Positions 16,737 through 25,538 of a stretch of 64,000 bases of DNA are shown here, one piece after another. This DNA comes from JACMLD01 sp038207265 (GTDB taxonomy: Bacteria > Bacteroidota > Bacteroidia > Chitinophagales > Chitinophagaceae). The stretch's first letter is position 1. Each line of letters starts with the position of its first letter. The notes beneath the pieces were generated by a model. The model made no database searches, was not told the origin of the DNA, and saw only the letters and a program-made list of their open reading frames with translations. The stretch lies in contig JBBQZZ010000007.1 of the NCBI GenBank assembly GCA_038207265.1, positions 62,001-126,000 on the forward strand. Reading direction: 5' to 3'. Both the position numbers and the translations under genes were made by a program.

Positions 16737-18422
16737 TTACCAGAATTTAACATACAATGCAGAGATGATCAAGAGTGTTACCAGTATCAAAACTGTAGTG
16801 GATGGTTGTAATTTGAACATTGATTTATCCAGCTCAAATGCTTTTGGATTGATTTTCGGTCCTGCCATACTAATGGCTACCATCACCAGCATGGTAAACA
16901 TAAATGCCAGTCCCATACAGATATGGAACGGAATTTCAAAACCACCTTTTCCATTGGGAAAAGCAGTATACAGAAAGGTTTCATTGCCAAATAATTTTGG
17001 TGCGAATTCATTGAACAGCACAGATAAAAGGAAACCTGTTATTACACCCGCAATGGCTGCTGCACCGGTTGTTCTTTTCCAGAACATACCCAGTATGAAC
17101 ATAGCAAATACACCAGGACTGATAAAGCCTGTATATTTTTGAATATAAGTAAATCCACCAACGCCTCCAATACCTAACAGATCGCTCCATGTAAACAGCA
17201 CTGCTACAATCATTGCAACAAATACGGTAGTCCTTCCTGTCATAACCAACTTTCTTTCATCGGCATCTTTTTTAAAATATTTTTTATAAACATCCAACGT
17301 AAAAATGGTGGAGATACTATTTACTTTCCCGGCTAGGGATGCAACAATGGCGGCTGTTAGTGCTGCTACCGATAATCCTTTTAATCCGGTAGGTAAGAAA
17401 GTCAGCACAGCGGAATAAGCGCCATCTTTGCCACCCGTTAACTGCGGCAGGTAATTATTTTTATACAATACATAAGCTGCGATACCAGGCAGCATAACGA
17501 TTACGGGCATGAGTAATTTAAGCATGCCGGCAAATAAGATACCGGTGCGCGCTGTTTGCAAATCAGCACCCAGTGCTCTTTGTGTAATGTATTGGTTACA
17601 TCCCCAGTAATTCAGGTTGATGATCCAGATACCTGCGAGGTAAGAAGCCAGACCGGGAAACGTTATGTATTTGTTGATTTCATTCTGCGTTGAATCTGCC
17701 ACCGGACGCGGAATGATCATTTTAAAATGCTCCGGCGCCTGTTGCATCAGCACTTTGAAACCAGCCACTGCATTGGCCCCTACGCCAAACTTCTCTCCTA
17801 CCACTGTTAAAGCAATATATGTTGTGACCAGTCCGCCAAATATTAATACGGCCACCTGTATAACATCTGTATAGGCTACTACTTTCATACCGCCTAATGA
17901 TATCAGCAAAGCGAATATGGCGAGTCCAATCATTATGACGTGTAAATATTCGCCCCCGGCCAATCCATTAATAGCAACTGCCCCGAGATATAAAATGGAA
18001 GTGAGATTTACAAATACATAGAGAAAGAGCCAGAAGACAGCCATGATCAATGCAACCGATTCGTTGTACCGCTGTTTTAAGAATTGCGGCATGGTATATA
18101 TCTTGTTCTTCAGATAAACCGGAATAAACCAGACTGCTACGATTATCAAAGCAACTGCTGCAATCCACTCATAAGCGGCTACCGCGATACCAAGAAAAAA
18201 ACCTTCACCACTCATTCCAATAAATTGTTCGGCAGAAATATTGGAAGCTATCAGCGATGCGCCGATGGCCCACCATGTAAGGGTGCCTTCAGCCAGAAAA
18301 AAAGCTTTTGCATCGTGTTCGTTCTTCTTGCGTTTGCGGTAGATGCCATAACCATATCCCGCAACGATTACAAAGTATATAATAAAAACCATGTAATCGG
18401 TAAATGCCAGGTTCCTGTTCAT
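16737..18422 (-). CDS. Sodium/sugar symporter (SSS family), probable arabinose transporter
   Basis: The 561-residue inner-membrane protein has about 13-14 helices and typical SSS features: FFLAEGTLTWWAIGASLIAS near residues 41-60, NISAEQFIGMSGEGF, NYWGCNQYITQRALGA and VASLAGKVNSISTIFTLD. These correspond to the sodium- and sugar-binding helices of the vSGLT class. It lies between araR and araA on the same strand, so it most likely imports L-arabinose released by the secreted enzymes, as AraP does in Bacteroides. Xylose or another pentose cannot be excluded. It starts MNRNLAFTDYMVF at 18422. Confidence 0.9.
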   Translation of the reverse strand: MNRNLAFTDYMVFIIYFVIVAGYGYGIYRKRKKNEHDAKAFFLAEGTLTWWAIGASLIASNISAEQFIGMSGEGFFLGIAVAAYEWIAAVALIIVAVWFIPVYLKNKIYTMPQFLKQRYNESVALIMAVFWLFLYVFVNLTSILYLGAVAINGLAGGEYLHVIMIGLAIFALLISLGGMKVVAYTDVIQVAVLIFGGLVTTYIALTVVGEKFGVGANAVAGFKVLMQQAPEHFKMIIPRPVADSTQNEINKYITFPGLASYLAGIWIINLNYWGCNQYITQRALGADLQTARTGILFAGMLKLLMPVIVMLPGIAAYVLYKNNYLPQLTGGKDGAYSAVLTFLPTGLKGLSVAALTAAIVASLAGKVNSISTIFTLDVYKKYFKKDADERKLVMTGRTTVFVAMIVAVLFTWSDLLGIGGVGGFTYIQKYTGFISPGVFAMFILGMFWKRTTGAAAIAGVITGFLLSVLFNEFAPKLFGNETFLYTAFPNGKGGFEIPFHICMGLAFMFTMLVMVAISMAGPKINPKAFELDKSMFKLQPSTTVLILVTLLIISALYVKFW

Positions 18423-18513
18423 AAGCAGTTCAATCGTTTAGTGTAATGAAGATAATGACTGGTGAAAATTTCTGCAACAATGTTAATATAAGTTTGCGAT
18501 AAAAAGATATTAC

Positions 18514-20001
18514 CTATTTAAAACTTGCGTCATTCCAGCGCAACTCATTTTTGAAATTATACAAATTTGTGTTTTTACCAATTAATACGAATTCAATTCC
18601 TGCTATTTCTGCAAAATCCTGCAGGTGTTCCGAACTAAGATTCTGGCTATAACAGGTATGATGGGCTCCCCCGGCTAATATCCATGCTGCGCATCCCGTT
18701 TTCATATCCGGGTACGGTTTCCACAATACTCTTGCTACGGGTAACTTTGGAAGGCTTTGAATAGGATCAACAGCTATTACCTCATTGACCAGTAAACGAA
18801 AACGGTTGCCCATATCAACAATAGAAGCATTGATGGCGGGCCCTGCGGCTGAATTAAATACCAAACGAACAGGATCTGCTTTTCCACCAATACCCAGGGG
18901 ATGAATTTCGCAGGAAGGTTTTCCGTTTGCAATGGATGAACAAATTTCCAGCATATGGGCACCCAGCACCAATTCATTATTTGGATTAAAGTGATAGGTA
19001 TAATCTTCCATAAAAGAATTTCCGCCTTTCAAACCACTTCCCATTATTTTCATGGCTCTTACCAATGCTGCAGTCTTCCAGTCACCCTCACCCGCAAATC
19101 CATATCCTTCTGCCATTAAACGTTGTGCGGCAATACCAGGCAATTGAGTCATTCCATGTAAATCTTCAAACGTATCCGTGAATCCTTTGAAACTTCCTGC
19201 TTCAAGAAAATTGCGTAGACCAATTTCAATTTTTGCAGCCTCCCGTAAAGACTGGTGCTGGTTGCCTTTTTTATTTAAGGTTGACGCCAACGTATAAGTA
19301 TCCGCATATTCTTCCACCAGTTTATCTATGTCGGCATCCGTTGTTTCGTTGATGGTTTTTACCAAATCTCCTACTCCGTATGTATTAACCGAATACCCAA
19401 ATTTCAATTCGGCTTCTACTTTATCACCTTCTGTTACGGCAACATTGCGCATGTTATCACCAAATCTTACAAATTTAGCACCCTGCCAATCGTACCATCC
19501 TGCTGCGGATCTCATCCATCCGTTGATTTGATCAAGTACTTTATTGTCCTGCCAATGACCGGCAACTACTTTCCTGTTCATGCGCATCCGGCTCATGATA
19601 AAACCAAATTCGCGATCACCATGTGCACTCTGGTTGAGGTTCATGAAATCCATATCAATATCTGCCCAGGGTATATCGCGGTTGTACTGCGTATGTAAAT
19701 GCAGCATGGGCTTTTGTAAAATTTTCAATCCCCCAATCCACATTTTAGCGGGAGAAAAAGTATGCATCCAGGTAATTATACCGATACATTTTTTTGATTG
19801 GTTGGCTTCCTGTATAACTGTAAAAATTTCCTCCGAAGTTTTTACAGTTGGTTTCAACACGACCGATACCGGAATTTGCGGCGCATCATTGAGTGAAGCT
19901 GCAATGGTCTTTGAATTTTCTGCTACCTGCTTCAGTGTTTCTTCTCCATACAAATGCTGACTTCCTGTAATAAACCAAACTTCTAATTTCTTTAGATTCA
20001 T
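18514..20001 (-). CDS. araA: L-arabinose isomerase
   Basis: Converts L-arabinose to L-ribulose in the cytoplasm. The protein is 495 residues if started at MNLKKLEVWFITGSQHLYGE (codon 19999-20001). An open frame extends 10 codons further but adds no family sequence. Metal-binding and catalytic segments are intact: DLHGMTQLPGIAAQRLMAEG, GYGFAGEGDWKTAALVRAMK, LGAHMLEICSSIANGKP, CEIHPLGIGGKADPVRLVF and AGGAHHTCYSQNL. It is encoded between the symporter and the second GH127 gene, and is the first cytoplasmic step of the AraA-AraB-AraD route. The gap upstream holds a word-repeat spacer. Confidence 0.97.
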   Translation of the reverse strand: MNLKKLEVWFITGSQHLYGEETLKQVAENSKTIAASLNDAPQIPVSVVLKPTVKTSEEIFTVIQEANQSKKCIGIITWMHTFSPAKMWIGGLKILQKPMLHLHTQYNRDIPWADIDMDFMNLNQSAHGDREFGFIMSRMRMNRKVVAGHWQDNKVLDQINGWMRSAAGWYDWQGAKFVRFGDNMRNVAVTEGDKVEAELKFGYSVNTYGVGDLVKTINETTDADIDKLVEEYADTYTLASTLNKKGNQHQSLREAAKIEIGLRNFLEAGSFKGFTDTFEDLHGMTQLPGIAAQRLMAEGYGFAGEGDWKTAALVRAMKIMGSGLKGGNSFMEDYTYHFNPNNELVLGAHMLEICSSIANGKPSCEIHPLGIGGKADPVRLVFNSAAGPAINASIVDMGNRFRLLVNEVIAVDPIQSLPKLPVARVLWKPYPDMKTGCAAWILAGGAHHTCYSQNLSSEHLQDFAEIAGIEFVLIGKNTNLYNFKNELRWNDASFK

Positions 20002-20032
20002 CTTATTTAATTTTAAAAAGATAAAGGGCAAA

Positions 20033-20123
20033 TGGAATAAGGTGTAAGGCTTTTAATGCAGTCTGTCTTTGTCTCATTTGATCTTTTCACATGGAAGACC
20101 ATTATCCTTACACATTGAACTTA
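20033..20123. repeat. Inverted word-repeat spacer between the second GH127 gene and araA
   Basis: AATAAGGTGTAAGG near 20036-20049 and CCTTACACATTGAACTTAC at 20105-20123 are imperfect inverted arms around a loop of about 55 bases. On the minus strand the right arm begins with the stop codon of the GH127 gene (20121-20123). The same AAGGTGTAAGG word occurs in the spacer before kdpA (40082-40153). Confidence 0.55.
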
Positions 20124-22154
20124 CTTTTTTCCTTCCACATTTTCTGCATCTGCAGCTATCAATTCAATATCTTTTACCTGGGTTGGAAACCAAACCATCA
20201 TCTCTCCCTTGCCACGATTTGCCCAACTATAATATGGGATAGCAGTAAAAGATTGCTTTACTGTTGAAATGTTTTCATTGTCTCTTATGATTATCGCCGG
20301 AACTTCTGATTTCAATACCGTTACACCATTCAAAAGTTCTGGTTTAAACTCAGTTGTAAATGAAGCGTTGTCCGGAATGATAATATTACTTGTTTTTCCA
20401 TTGTTGTCGGGCCATTCTGCACAATACATCAATGGTCCGCGTTGAAGAGCAATCTTACCTATGTCTTCCCGCAAATTTGAACTGGCCAGTACTTTCCTGA
20501 TTTCCATTGGCAGGGTTACTTCTATAACATCTTTCTTTTTCCAGGTTTTGCTGATAACAGCATAACCATTCTCTATTGTATATTCTACCGGTTGTCCGTT
20601 TACTTTAATGATTGGTTTTGCAGCTGAATTATGCTGGAACTTATATAAGCTTGAAGGAATGGCTGTGTTTTGTGCCCAACCCGGAATGCGGATCATTACA
20701 TTGAATGCCAAAGTTGATTTTGGGTCTATGTTAAAAATCAATCCTCCATCCCATGGATAATTATTTTGCTGCGTAATTTGAACAGGTTTATTATTTACCG
20801 TTAAATCTGCCACACCATTGATAAAGAGGTTTACATAAAGGTTATTATCCTTTTGCGCATACATATAACCGGGAATAGAAGGAATTAACCGGGCAAGATT
20901 GGTAGGACAACAAGAACATTCAAACCATCCGGAACGGGTTGATTCCATGTCTTTGTGCTGAAAGCTATTTTTGATTTGCATGGCATTGGTATAGAAAAAT
21001 GATTTACCGTCCAATCCCAACCCCGAAATCAATCCATTGTATAAAATTTTTTCCAGCAGATCCATATACTTCGCATCGCCATGTAATAGAAACATCCTGT
21101 AGTTCCAATAAACATTTGCGATGGCGGCACAAGTTTCGTTGTAAGCAGTTGCATTGGGCAATTCAAAGTTTTTACCATACCGTTCACCATCGCCAATTGC
21201 ACCTACACTCCCCTGTACATAAATTTTCTTTTCTACCATATTGCTCCAGATATTATCGATAGCATTCAATAAACTATCATCGCCGGTCAATGCTGCAATA
21301 TCGGCAACAGCGGAGTATAAATAACCAGCACGCACCGCATGACCTTCGGCTTCTGTTTGCAGGGTTACCGGCACATCATCCTGGAAATAAGCACCACTTT
21401 TCCACGGGTTTTCACTTTTTGGATCATAGCCATTAAAATGCCCCCGCTCTTCTATAAAATATTTTGCGGTGGAAAGATATGCTGGCTTACCGGTGATGCG
21501 GTATAATTTTACTAAACCCATTTCAACTATTTCATGTCCGGGTGCAACATGTTTTTTATCCGGACCAAATACTGAACAAATAAGATCCGCATTCTTCAAT
21601 GCAATATTGAGCAGGTTTCTTTTCTTAGTAGCCTGGAAATGCGCTGCGGCAGCTTCATACAAATGTCCGGCATTGTATAATTCATGACTGAGTTCTCTTT
21701 CTTTTTCCCATCTCTCTTTGCCTGACCACGCATGTGGTGCGGCCGGATTAATGGTTCTGGCGGTATATAAATAACCGTCGGGTTCCTGAGCATTGCCAAT
21801 TATTACAATCAATGAATCAAGATAGGCTTCCAGTTTTGGATCCGGATGCACGGCCAATGAATAGGAAGCGCCCTCCAATGTTTTATAGATATCCGTATCA
21901 TCAAATGGGAAAGTAGTGCAGAACTTACCTTTCTTTTGAGCGGCCATGATAAAATTTTGAATACGACCCGTACTCTGGCACCGTTCAAAAGATGCGGGTA
22001 TGGTAACGGTACGATTTGTTTCAATCCTTGGTAACCAGAATTTATCATTTAATTTAACCTGCGTGAAGGGCACCCCATGTATGGGATAGTCTTTCTGTTG
22101 TGCCAGCAGTACGGTGGTTGAAAACACTGTTAATAATAGAATGAGTTGTTTCAT
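20121..22154 (-). CDS. Secreted GH127 beta-L-arabinofuranosidase (second copy)
   Basis: A 677-residue paralogue of the protein at 11015, with its own signal peptide (MKQLILLLTVFSTTVLLAQQ). Active-site residues are conserved: Glu324 in GDGERYG, Glu340 and Cys342 in NETC, and Cys415-Cys416 in CSCCPTNLAR, preceded by an extra Cys413. The segment GHAVRAGYLYSAVADIAALTGD matches the family core. The two GH127 proteins differ enough that they probably act on different linkages. It is encoded between araA and araD, so it should be made together with the catabolic enzymes. Its stop codon forms the beginning of a word-repeat spacer. Confidence 0.93.
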   Translation of the reverse strand: MKQLILLLTVFSTTVLLAQQKDYPIHGVPFTQVKLNDKFWLPRIETNRTVTIPASFERCQSTGRIQNFIMAAQKKGKFCTTFPFDDTDIYKTLEGASYSLAVHPDPKLEAYLDSLIVIIGNAQEPDGYLYTARTINPAAPHAWSGKERWEKERELSHELYNAGHLYEAAAAHFQATKKRNLLNIALKNADLICSVFGPDKKHVAPGHEIVEMGLVKLYRITGKPAYLSTAKYFIEERGHFNGYDPKSENPWKSGAYFQDDVPVTLQTEAEGHAVRAGYLYSAVADIAALTGDDSLLNAIDNIWSNMVEKKIYVQGSVGAIGDGERYGKNFELPNATAYNETCAAIANVYWNYRMFLLHGDAKYMDLLEKILYNGLISGLGLDGKSFFYTNAMQIKNSFQHKDMESTRSGWFECSCCPTNLARLIPSIPGYMYAQKDNNLYVNLFINGVADLTVNNKPVQITQQNNYPWDGGLIFNIDPKSTLAFNVMIRIPGWAQNTAIPSSLYKFQHNSAAKPIIKVNGQPVEYTIENGYAVISKTWKKKDVIEVTLPMEIRKVLASSNLREDIGKIALQRGPLMYCAEWPDNNGKTSNIIIPDNASFTTEFKPELLNGVTVLKSEVPAIIIRDNENISTVKQSFTAIPYYSWANRGKGEMMVWFPTQVKDIELIAADAENVEGKK

Positions 22155-22180
22155 ATATATCTCTTTAGTTAGTAAAAAAA

Positions 22181-22349
22181 GGGTTGAAAGTTTAAGGTCT
22201 GAAGTTTAAAGTTCTCTGCTTTATAAATTCATTTTCTATGCATGTTACTGTTTAGTGAAAAGGTTTAAAGTTTAAGGTTTTGAGTGCCGAACTTTGCAAG
22301 TTGCATTTTTAAAGCATGTCAGAACTAAAGACCCTTAAACGTTAGACCT
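22181..22349. repeat. Inverted word-repeat spacer between araD and the GH127 gene
   Basis: Words related to AGTTTAAGG and GTTTAAAG occur at 22188-22212 and again at 22259-22279. An inverted counterpart (ACCCTTAAACGTTAGACCT) lies at 22331-22349, starting 11 bases after the araD stop. The arms pair imperfectly. The whole 205-base gap is filled by this structure and by AT-rich DNA; no gene is present. Confidence 0.5.
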
Positions 22350-22359
22350 AATTTGAAAA

Positions 22360-23058
22360 CTATTGTCCATAATAACTATCCGGTCCATGCTTTCTCTCAA
22401 AATGTTTTTTTATCAATGCATCTTTCAGTGGAGGGGCATCGTGCCTGATCTGTTCTGTAAGCAATGCCATTTGCGCAATGGATTCCAATACGGCACTATT
22501 GTAAACCGCTTTTTCTGCCGTCTTGCCCCAGGTGAACGGAGCATGATTACCTACCAATATCATTTCAATATCCTCGTAACTCAATCCTCTTTCTTTTAAG
22601 CAATTCATAATCTGGAAACCAGTTTCATGTTCATAATCACCTTTGATCATCTCATCGTTCATGGGCGGGGCACAGGGAATATTTACGGTATTGTGATCTG
22701 CATGAGTAGTACCGTAGATTGGTATATCGCGCTGTGATTGCGCCCACGCAGTTGCATAGGTAGAATGCGTGTGAACAATGCCGGCAATTTTTTCCCAATG
22801 CTTATATAGAACCGCATGTGTCTTCGTATCCGATGAAGGCCTTAATTTCCCTTTCACTGTTTTTCCATCAAAATCTACTATTACCATTTTTGAGGGCGAT
22901 AATTCTTCATAAGGGACACCGCTGGGTTTAATAGCGAATACACCCAGGTTCCTGTCAACCGCACTTACATTACCAAATGTAAACAGTACCAGTTTTAATT
23001 TGGGCAACTGCATGTTAGCATCATAAGCAATTTTCTGTATGTGTTCGTATTTACTCAT
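22360..23058 (-). CDS. araD: L-ribulose-5-phosphate 4-epimerase
   Basis: Interconverts L-ribulose 5-phosphate and D-xylulose 5-phosphate. The 232-residue protein is a class II aldolase-fold enzyme with the zinc-binding histidines in VHTHSTYATAWAQ and GTTHADHNTVN and in GNHAPFTWGKTAEKAV, and the C-terminal HGPDSYYGQ typical of AraD. Its ATG overlaps the araB stop codon by four bases (ATGA), so translation is coupled. Full length, with no missing catalytic residue noted. Confidence 0.96.
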   Translation of the reverse strand: MSKYEHIQKIAYDANMQLPKLKLVLFTFGNVSAVDRNLGVFAIKPSGVPYEELSPSKMVIVDFDGKTVKGKLRPSSDTKTHAVLYKHWEKIAGIVHTHSTYATAWAQSQRDIPIYGTTHADHNTVNIPCAPPMNDEMIKGDYEHETGFQIMNCLKERGLSYEDIEMILVGNHAPFTWGKTAEKAVYNSAVLESIAQMALLTEQIRHDAPPLKDALIKKHFERKHGPDSYYGQ

Positions 23059-24728
23059 GGATAGCTGCTGTTTTCTATATATGCTCCCAATGTTTTATAC
23101 TGATGGTATCTTTTTTTGTAAATACCAGTATTGACTTTGCCAGGTTTGTATTCTGCATCAAATCCCTGGCCCATCGCATGCATTGCATCTTCTACTTTTT
23201 GGTACAAGCCAGCCGCTGTAGAAGCAAACATGGCTGCGCCCAATGCACAGGTTTGTTCTGATTTATGAATGCGTATGGGCATGCCCATTATATCGGCCAT
23301 CATCTGCATTATGAACGGTGATTTTTTAGCAACCCCTCCCAATCCTATCAATCCTTTTACAGGTATATCTTCTTCATTAAAGCGATCCACTATTGCCTTT
23401 GCGCCAAAACAAGTAGCTTCTGCCAATGACCTGAACATCCGGGGAGCGTCACTGGCCAGGTTCAACCCGGTAAAAGCACCTTTCAATAACTGGTTTGCAT
23501 CCGGTGTTCGTCTTCCATTCAGCCAATCCGTTGCCAGCTCACTGTTTTCATCTAACGTTAATGCAGCAGCGCTCCGGGTGAGTTCAGCCAACATTTTATC
23601 AGTTAATTCTTTTTGCAGTGCGTTTACAGTGGCAGCATCTATCAGTTTGGTTTGTGGCAACAAATTCTGCAATGGCCAGGCCAGCAGGTTCCTGAACCAC
23701 GCATAGGCATCACCGAAAGCAGACTGGCCCGCTTCCATACCCATCATACCGGGAATAATAGATCCCGGTACCTGGCCACAAATTCCTTTTATCAACTTGC
23801 CTTCCACTTCCTTAACCGGCGCTACCAGCATGTCGCAGGTTGAAGTACCCATGACCTTACTTAAATGATAGGGTTCTATTTGTCCGCCAACCGCTCCCAT
23901 GTGACAATCAAAGGCGCCTACTCCAATTACTGTATCACCGGGGATGCCCAGCCGTTCAGACCATTCTTTGGAAATGGTACCCGCGGGTTTATCAGATGTA
24001 TAAGTTTCTTTGAATAGTTTTTTTGTAAACCCTTTTAATAATGGATCCCAGGAACTGAAAAATTCGTCGGGTGGTAAACCATTGAATTCCGATGCCCAAA
24101 GTGATTTATGACCTGCAGCACAAACACCGCGTTTCATGGCATGTATATCTTTTCCACCGGTCAATACGAATGGAATCCAATCACAATGCTCAACCCAGGA
24201 ATAACAAGCATTACGAACCAATTGATCTTCGCGGAGTACATGTAATAATTTTGCCCAAAACCATTCAGAGGAATAAATACCGCCAACAAACTGAAGATAA
24301 TTGACATCAAATTTTAATGAATGCGCATTTAATTCGGCAGCTTCTTTTACAGCAGTATGATCTTTCCACAACACAAACATCGCGTTGGGATTATTTTCGA
24401 ACCCCGGTAAAAACGCCAATGCAGTGCCATTTGCATCCACGGCTATGGGAGTAGAACCAGTAGTATCAACGGAGATTGCCCTGATACCTGCCGCAACGGC
24501 GGGACCCGCTTTTTTCAAGCAATCTTTAATTGTAAATTCCAATCCCTCTGTATAATCGAGTGGGTGTTGCCGGAACTGGTTTAATGAGGCATTACAAAAC
24601 AATCCATCTTTCCACCGGGGATAGAAAAAAACTGAAGATGCCAGTTCTTCTCCATTTTGTGCGTTTACAATGATGGAGCGGACAGAATCCGTTCCATAAT
24701 CTACACCTATTACGAACGCATCTTTCAT
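23055..24728 (-). CDS. araB: Ribulokinase
   Basis: Phosphorylates L-ribulose to L-ribulose 5-phosphate. The 557-residue FGGY kinase starts with the phosphate-binding GVDYGTDSVRSIIVNA (8-23) and contains AISVDTTGSTPIAVDANG, LWKDHTAVKEA, YSSEWFWAKLLH, GAFDCHMGAVGGQ with the probable catalytic Asp, and MGTSTCDM. These are AraB-specific and distinguish it from the xylulokinase at 772. It is upstream of araD with a 4-base overlap. An AraR-like motif lies at 24779-24801, 51 bases before the start codon, and should govern araBD. Confidence 0.97.
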   Translation of the reverse strand: MKDAFVIGVDYGTDSVRSIIVNAQNGEELASSVFFYPRWKDGLFCNASLNQFRQHPLDYTEGLEFTIKDCLKKAGPAVAAGIRAISVDTTGSTPIAVDANGTALAFLPGFENNPNAMFVLWKDHTAVKEAAELNAHSLKFDVNYLQFVGGIYSSEWFWAKLLHVLREDQLVRNACYSWVEHCDWIPFVLTGGKDIHAMKRGVCAAGHKSLWASEFNGLPPDEFFSSWDPLLKGFTKKLFKETYTSDKPAGTISKEWSERLGIPGDTVIGVGAFDCHMGAVGGQIEPYHLSKVMGTSTCDMLVAPVKEVEGKLIKGICGQVPGSIIPGMMGMEAGQSAFGDAYAWFRNLLAWPLQNLLPQTKLIDAATVNALQKELTDKMLAELTRSAAALTLDENSELATDWLNGRRTPDANQLLKGAFTGLNLASDAPRMFRSLAEATCFGAKAIVDRFNEEDIPVKGLIGLGGVAKKSPFIMQMMADIMGMPIRIHKSEQTCALGAAMFASTAAGLYQKVEDAMHAMGQGFDAEYKPGKVNTGIYKKRYHQYKTLGAYIENSSYP

Positions 24729-24778
24729 ATTTTGTATTTATTGCAAGTCAACCGAAAAACTAAGATACAAATAATTTT

Positions 24779-24801
24779 AAATAAGTGTATTATTAACATT
24801 T
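24779..24801 (-). promoter_or_regulatory. Putative AraR operator upstream of araB
   Basis: AAATAAGTGT, then TTATT-rich spacer, then AACATTT. It shares AAATAAGTGTA and the TAT core with the site at 14615 and AAATAAGTGT with the one at 28488. It lies 51 bases upstream of the araB start, where a repressor site would overlap or follow the promoter. Confidence 0.6.
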
Positions 24802-24838
24802 ATAAAGCCTGCATTACCAAATTCCCTGAATAATTCGA

Positions 24839-25501
24839 TTACATAAATAAATTCTGCAGCTGTCCGTCATTATAATCTTTTACAAAGCAAATAATGTTCG
24901 AATAAGACGCAAATTCATATTTTTCCTGCATAGTGGTGAGCACTACGGCATTCATACCAGCATTGCCAGCGGCCTCCACTCCCTTTGGTGCATCTTCAAA
25001 AACAATGCAATCTTCCGCCCGGCAATTTAATAAAGATGCACATTTAAGATAGGTTTCCGGGTCAGGTTTACTATGATGCACATCATCTGCACTCACAATG
25101 GCATCAAAATAATGACGAATCTTAAGATTATCCAGTACGAAATCTATATTAAATTTAATAGCAGCGGATCCAATCGCCATTTTAATATGTTGTTGCTTTG
25201 CTTTTTCCATAAAATCATTTAACCCGGCTATCAGGTGCAAGTGAGAACGATAAGCTTGCTGGTAGCTCTTTTCTTTTTTCACAGACAACTCTTCCATTCT
25301 TTCATCACTCAAATAATCTTTACCGAAGATCCTTTCCAGCACTTCACTGTTCTTTCCATACATCTGGCTTCTTACCTGCTGGCGATTGAGATTTGCTTTC
25401 AAATCATTGTTCAGTATTTCGGACCAGGCCAGCAGGTGAAATTCCATATCATCAATCATGGTACCATTCAAATCAAATAGAAAACATTTAGAACCCTTCA
25501 T
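24839..25501 (-). CDS. HAD-superfamily hydrolase, beta-phosphoglucomutase-like, with altered motif I
   Basis: The 220-residue protein is a subfamily I HAD enzyme with an alpha-helical cap. Motif I is FDLNGTMID with nucleophile Asp10, but the usual second Asp (general acid/base) is Asn12. Motif II is AIGSAA, motif III is in HSKPDPETY, and motif IV is FEDAPKGVEAAGNAG. Beta-phosphoglucomutases and most phosphatases of this class keep DxD; the FD(L/M)NGT variant appears to be a Bacteroidota family. It probably acts on a sugar phosphate. It lies between araB and the GH39 gene, 110 bases from araB. Mutase or phosphatase activity is not certain. Confidence 0.83.
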   Translation of the reverse strand: MKGSKCFLFDLNGTMIDDMEFHLLAWSEILNNDLKANLNRQQVRSQMYGKNSEVLERIFGKDYLSDERMEELSVKKEKSYQQAYRSHLHLIAGLNDFMEKAKQQHIKMAIGSAAIKFNIDFVLDNLKIRHYFDAIVSADDVHHSKPDPETYLKCASLLNCRAEDCIVFEDAPKGVEAAGNAGMNAVVLTTMQEKYEFASYSNIICFVKDYNDGQLQNLFM

Positions 25502-25538
25502 TCCTTTTTATTTTTATACCCTTATTTCAAACTAAGTA

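Noticed and set aside
18477..18494. AATGTTAATATAAGTTT before the symporter gene, resembling an AraR half-site
   Set aside because: Ten bases match one half of the araB site, but spacing is one base short and the other half does not match; AT-rich DNA gives such matches by chance.
20036..20049. AAGGTGTAAGG before araA as an AraR site
   Set aside because: The word recurs before kdpA and belongs to the spacer element family; it lacks the AAATAAGTGT core.
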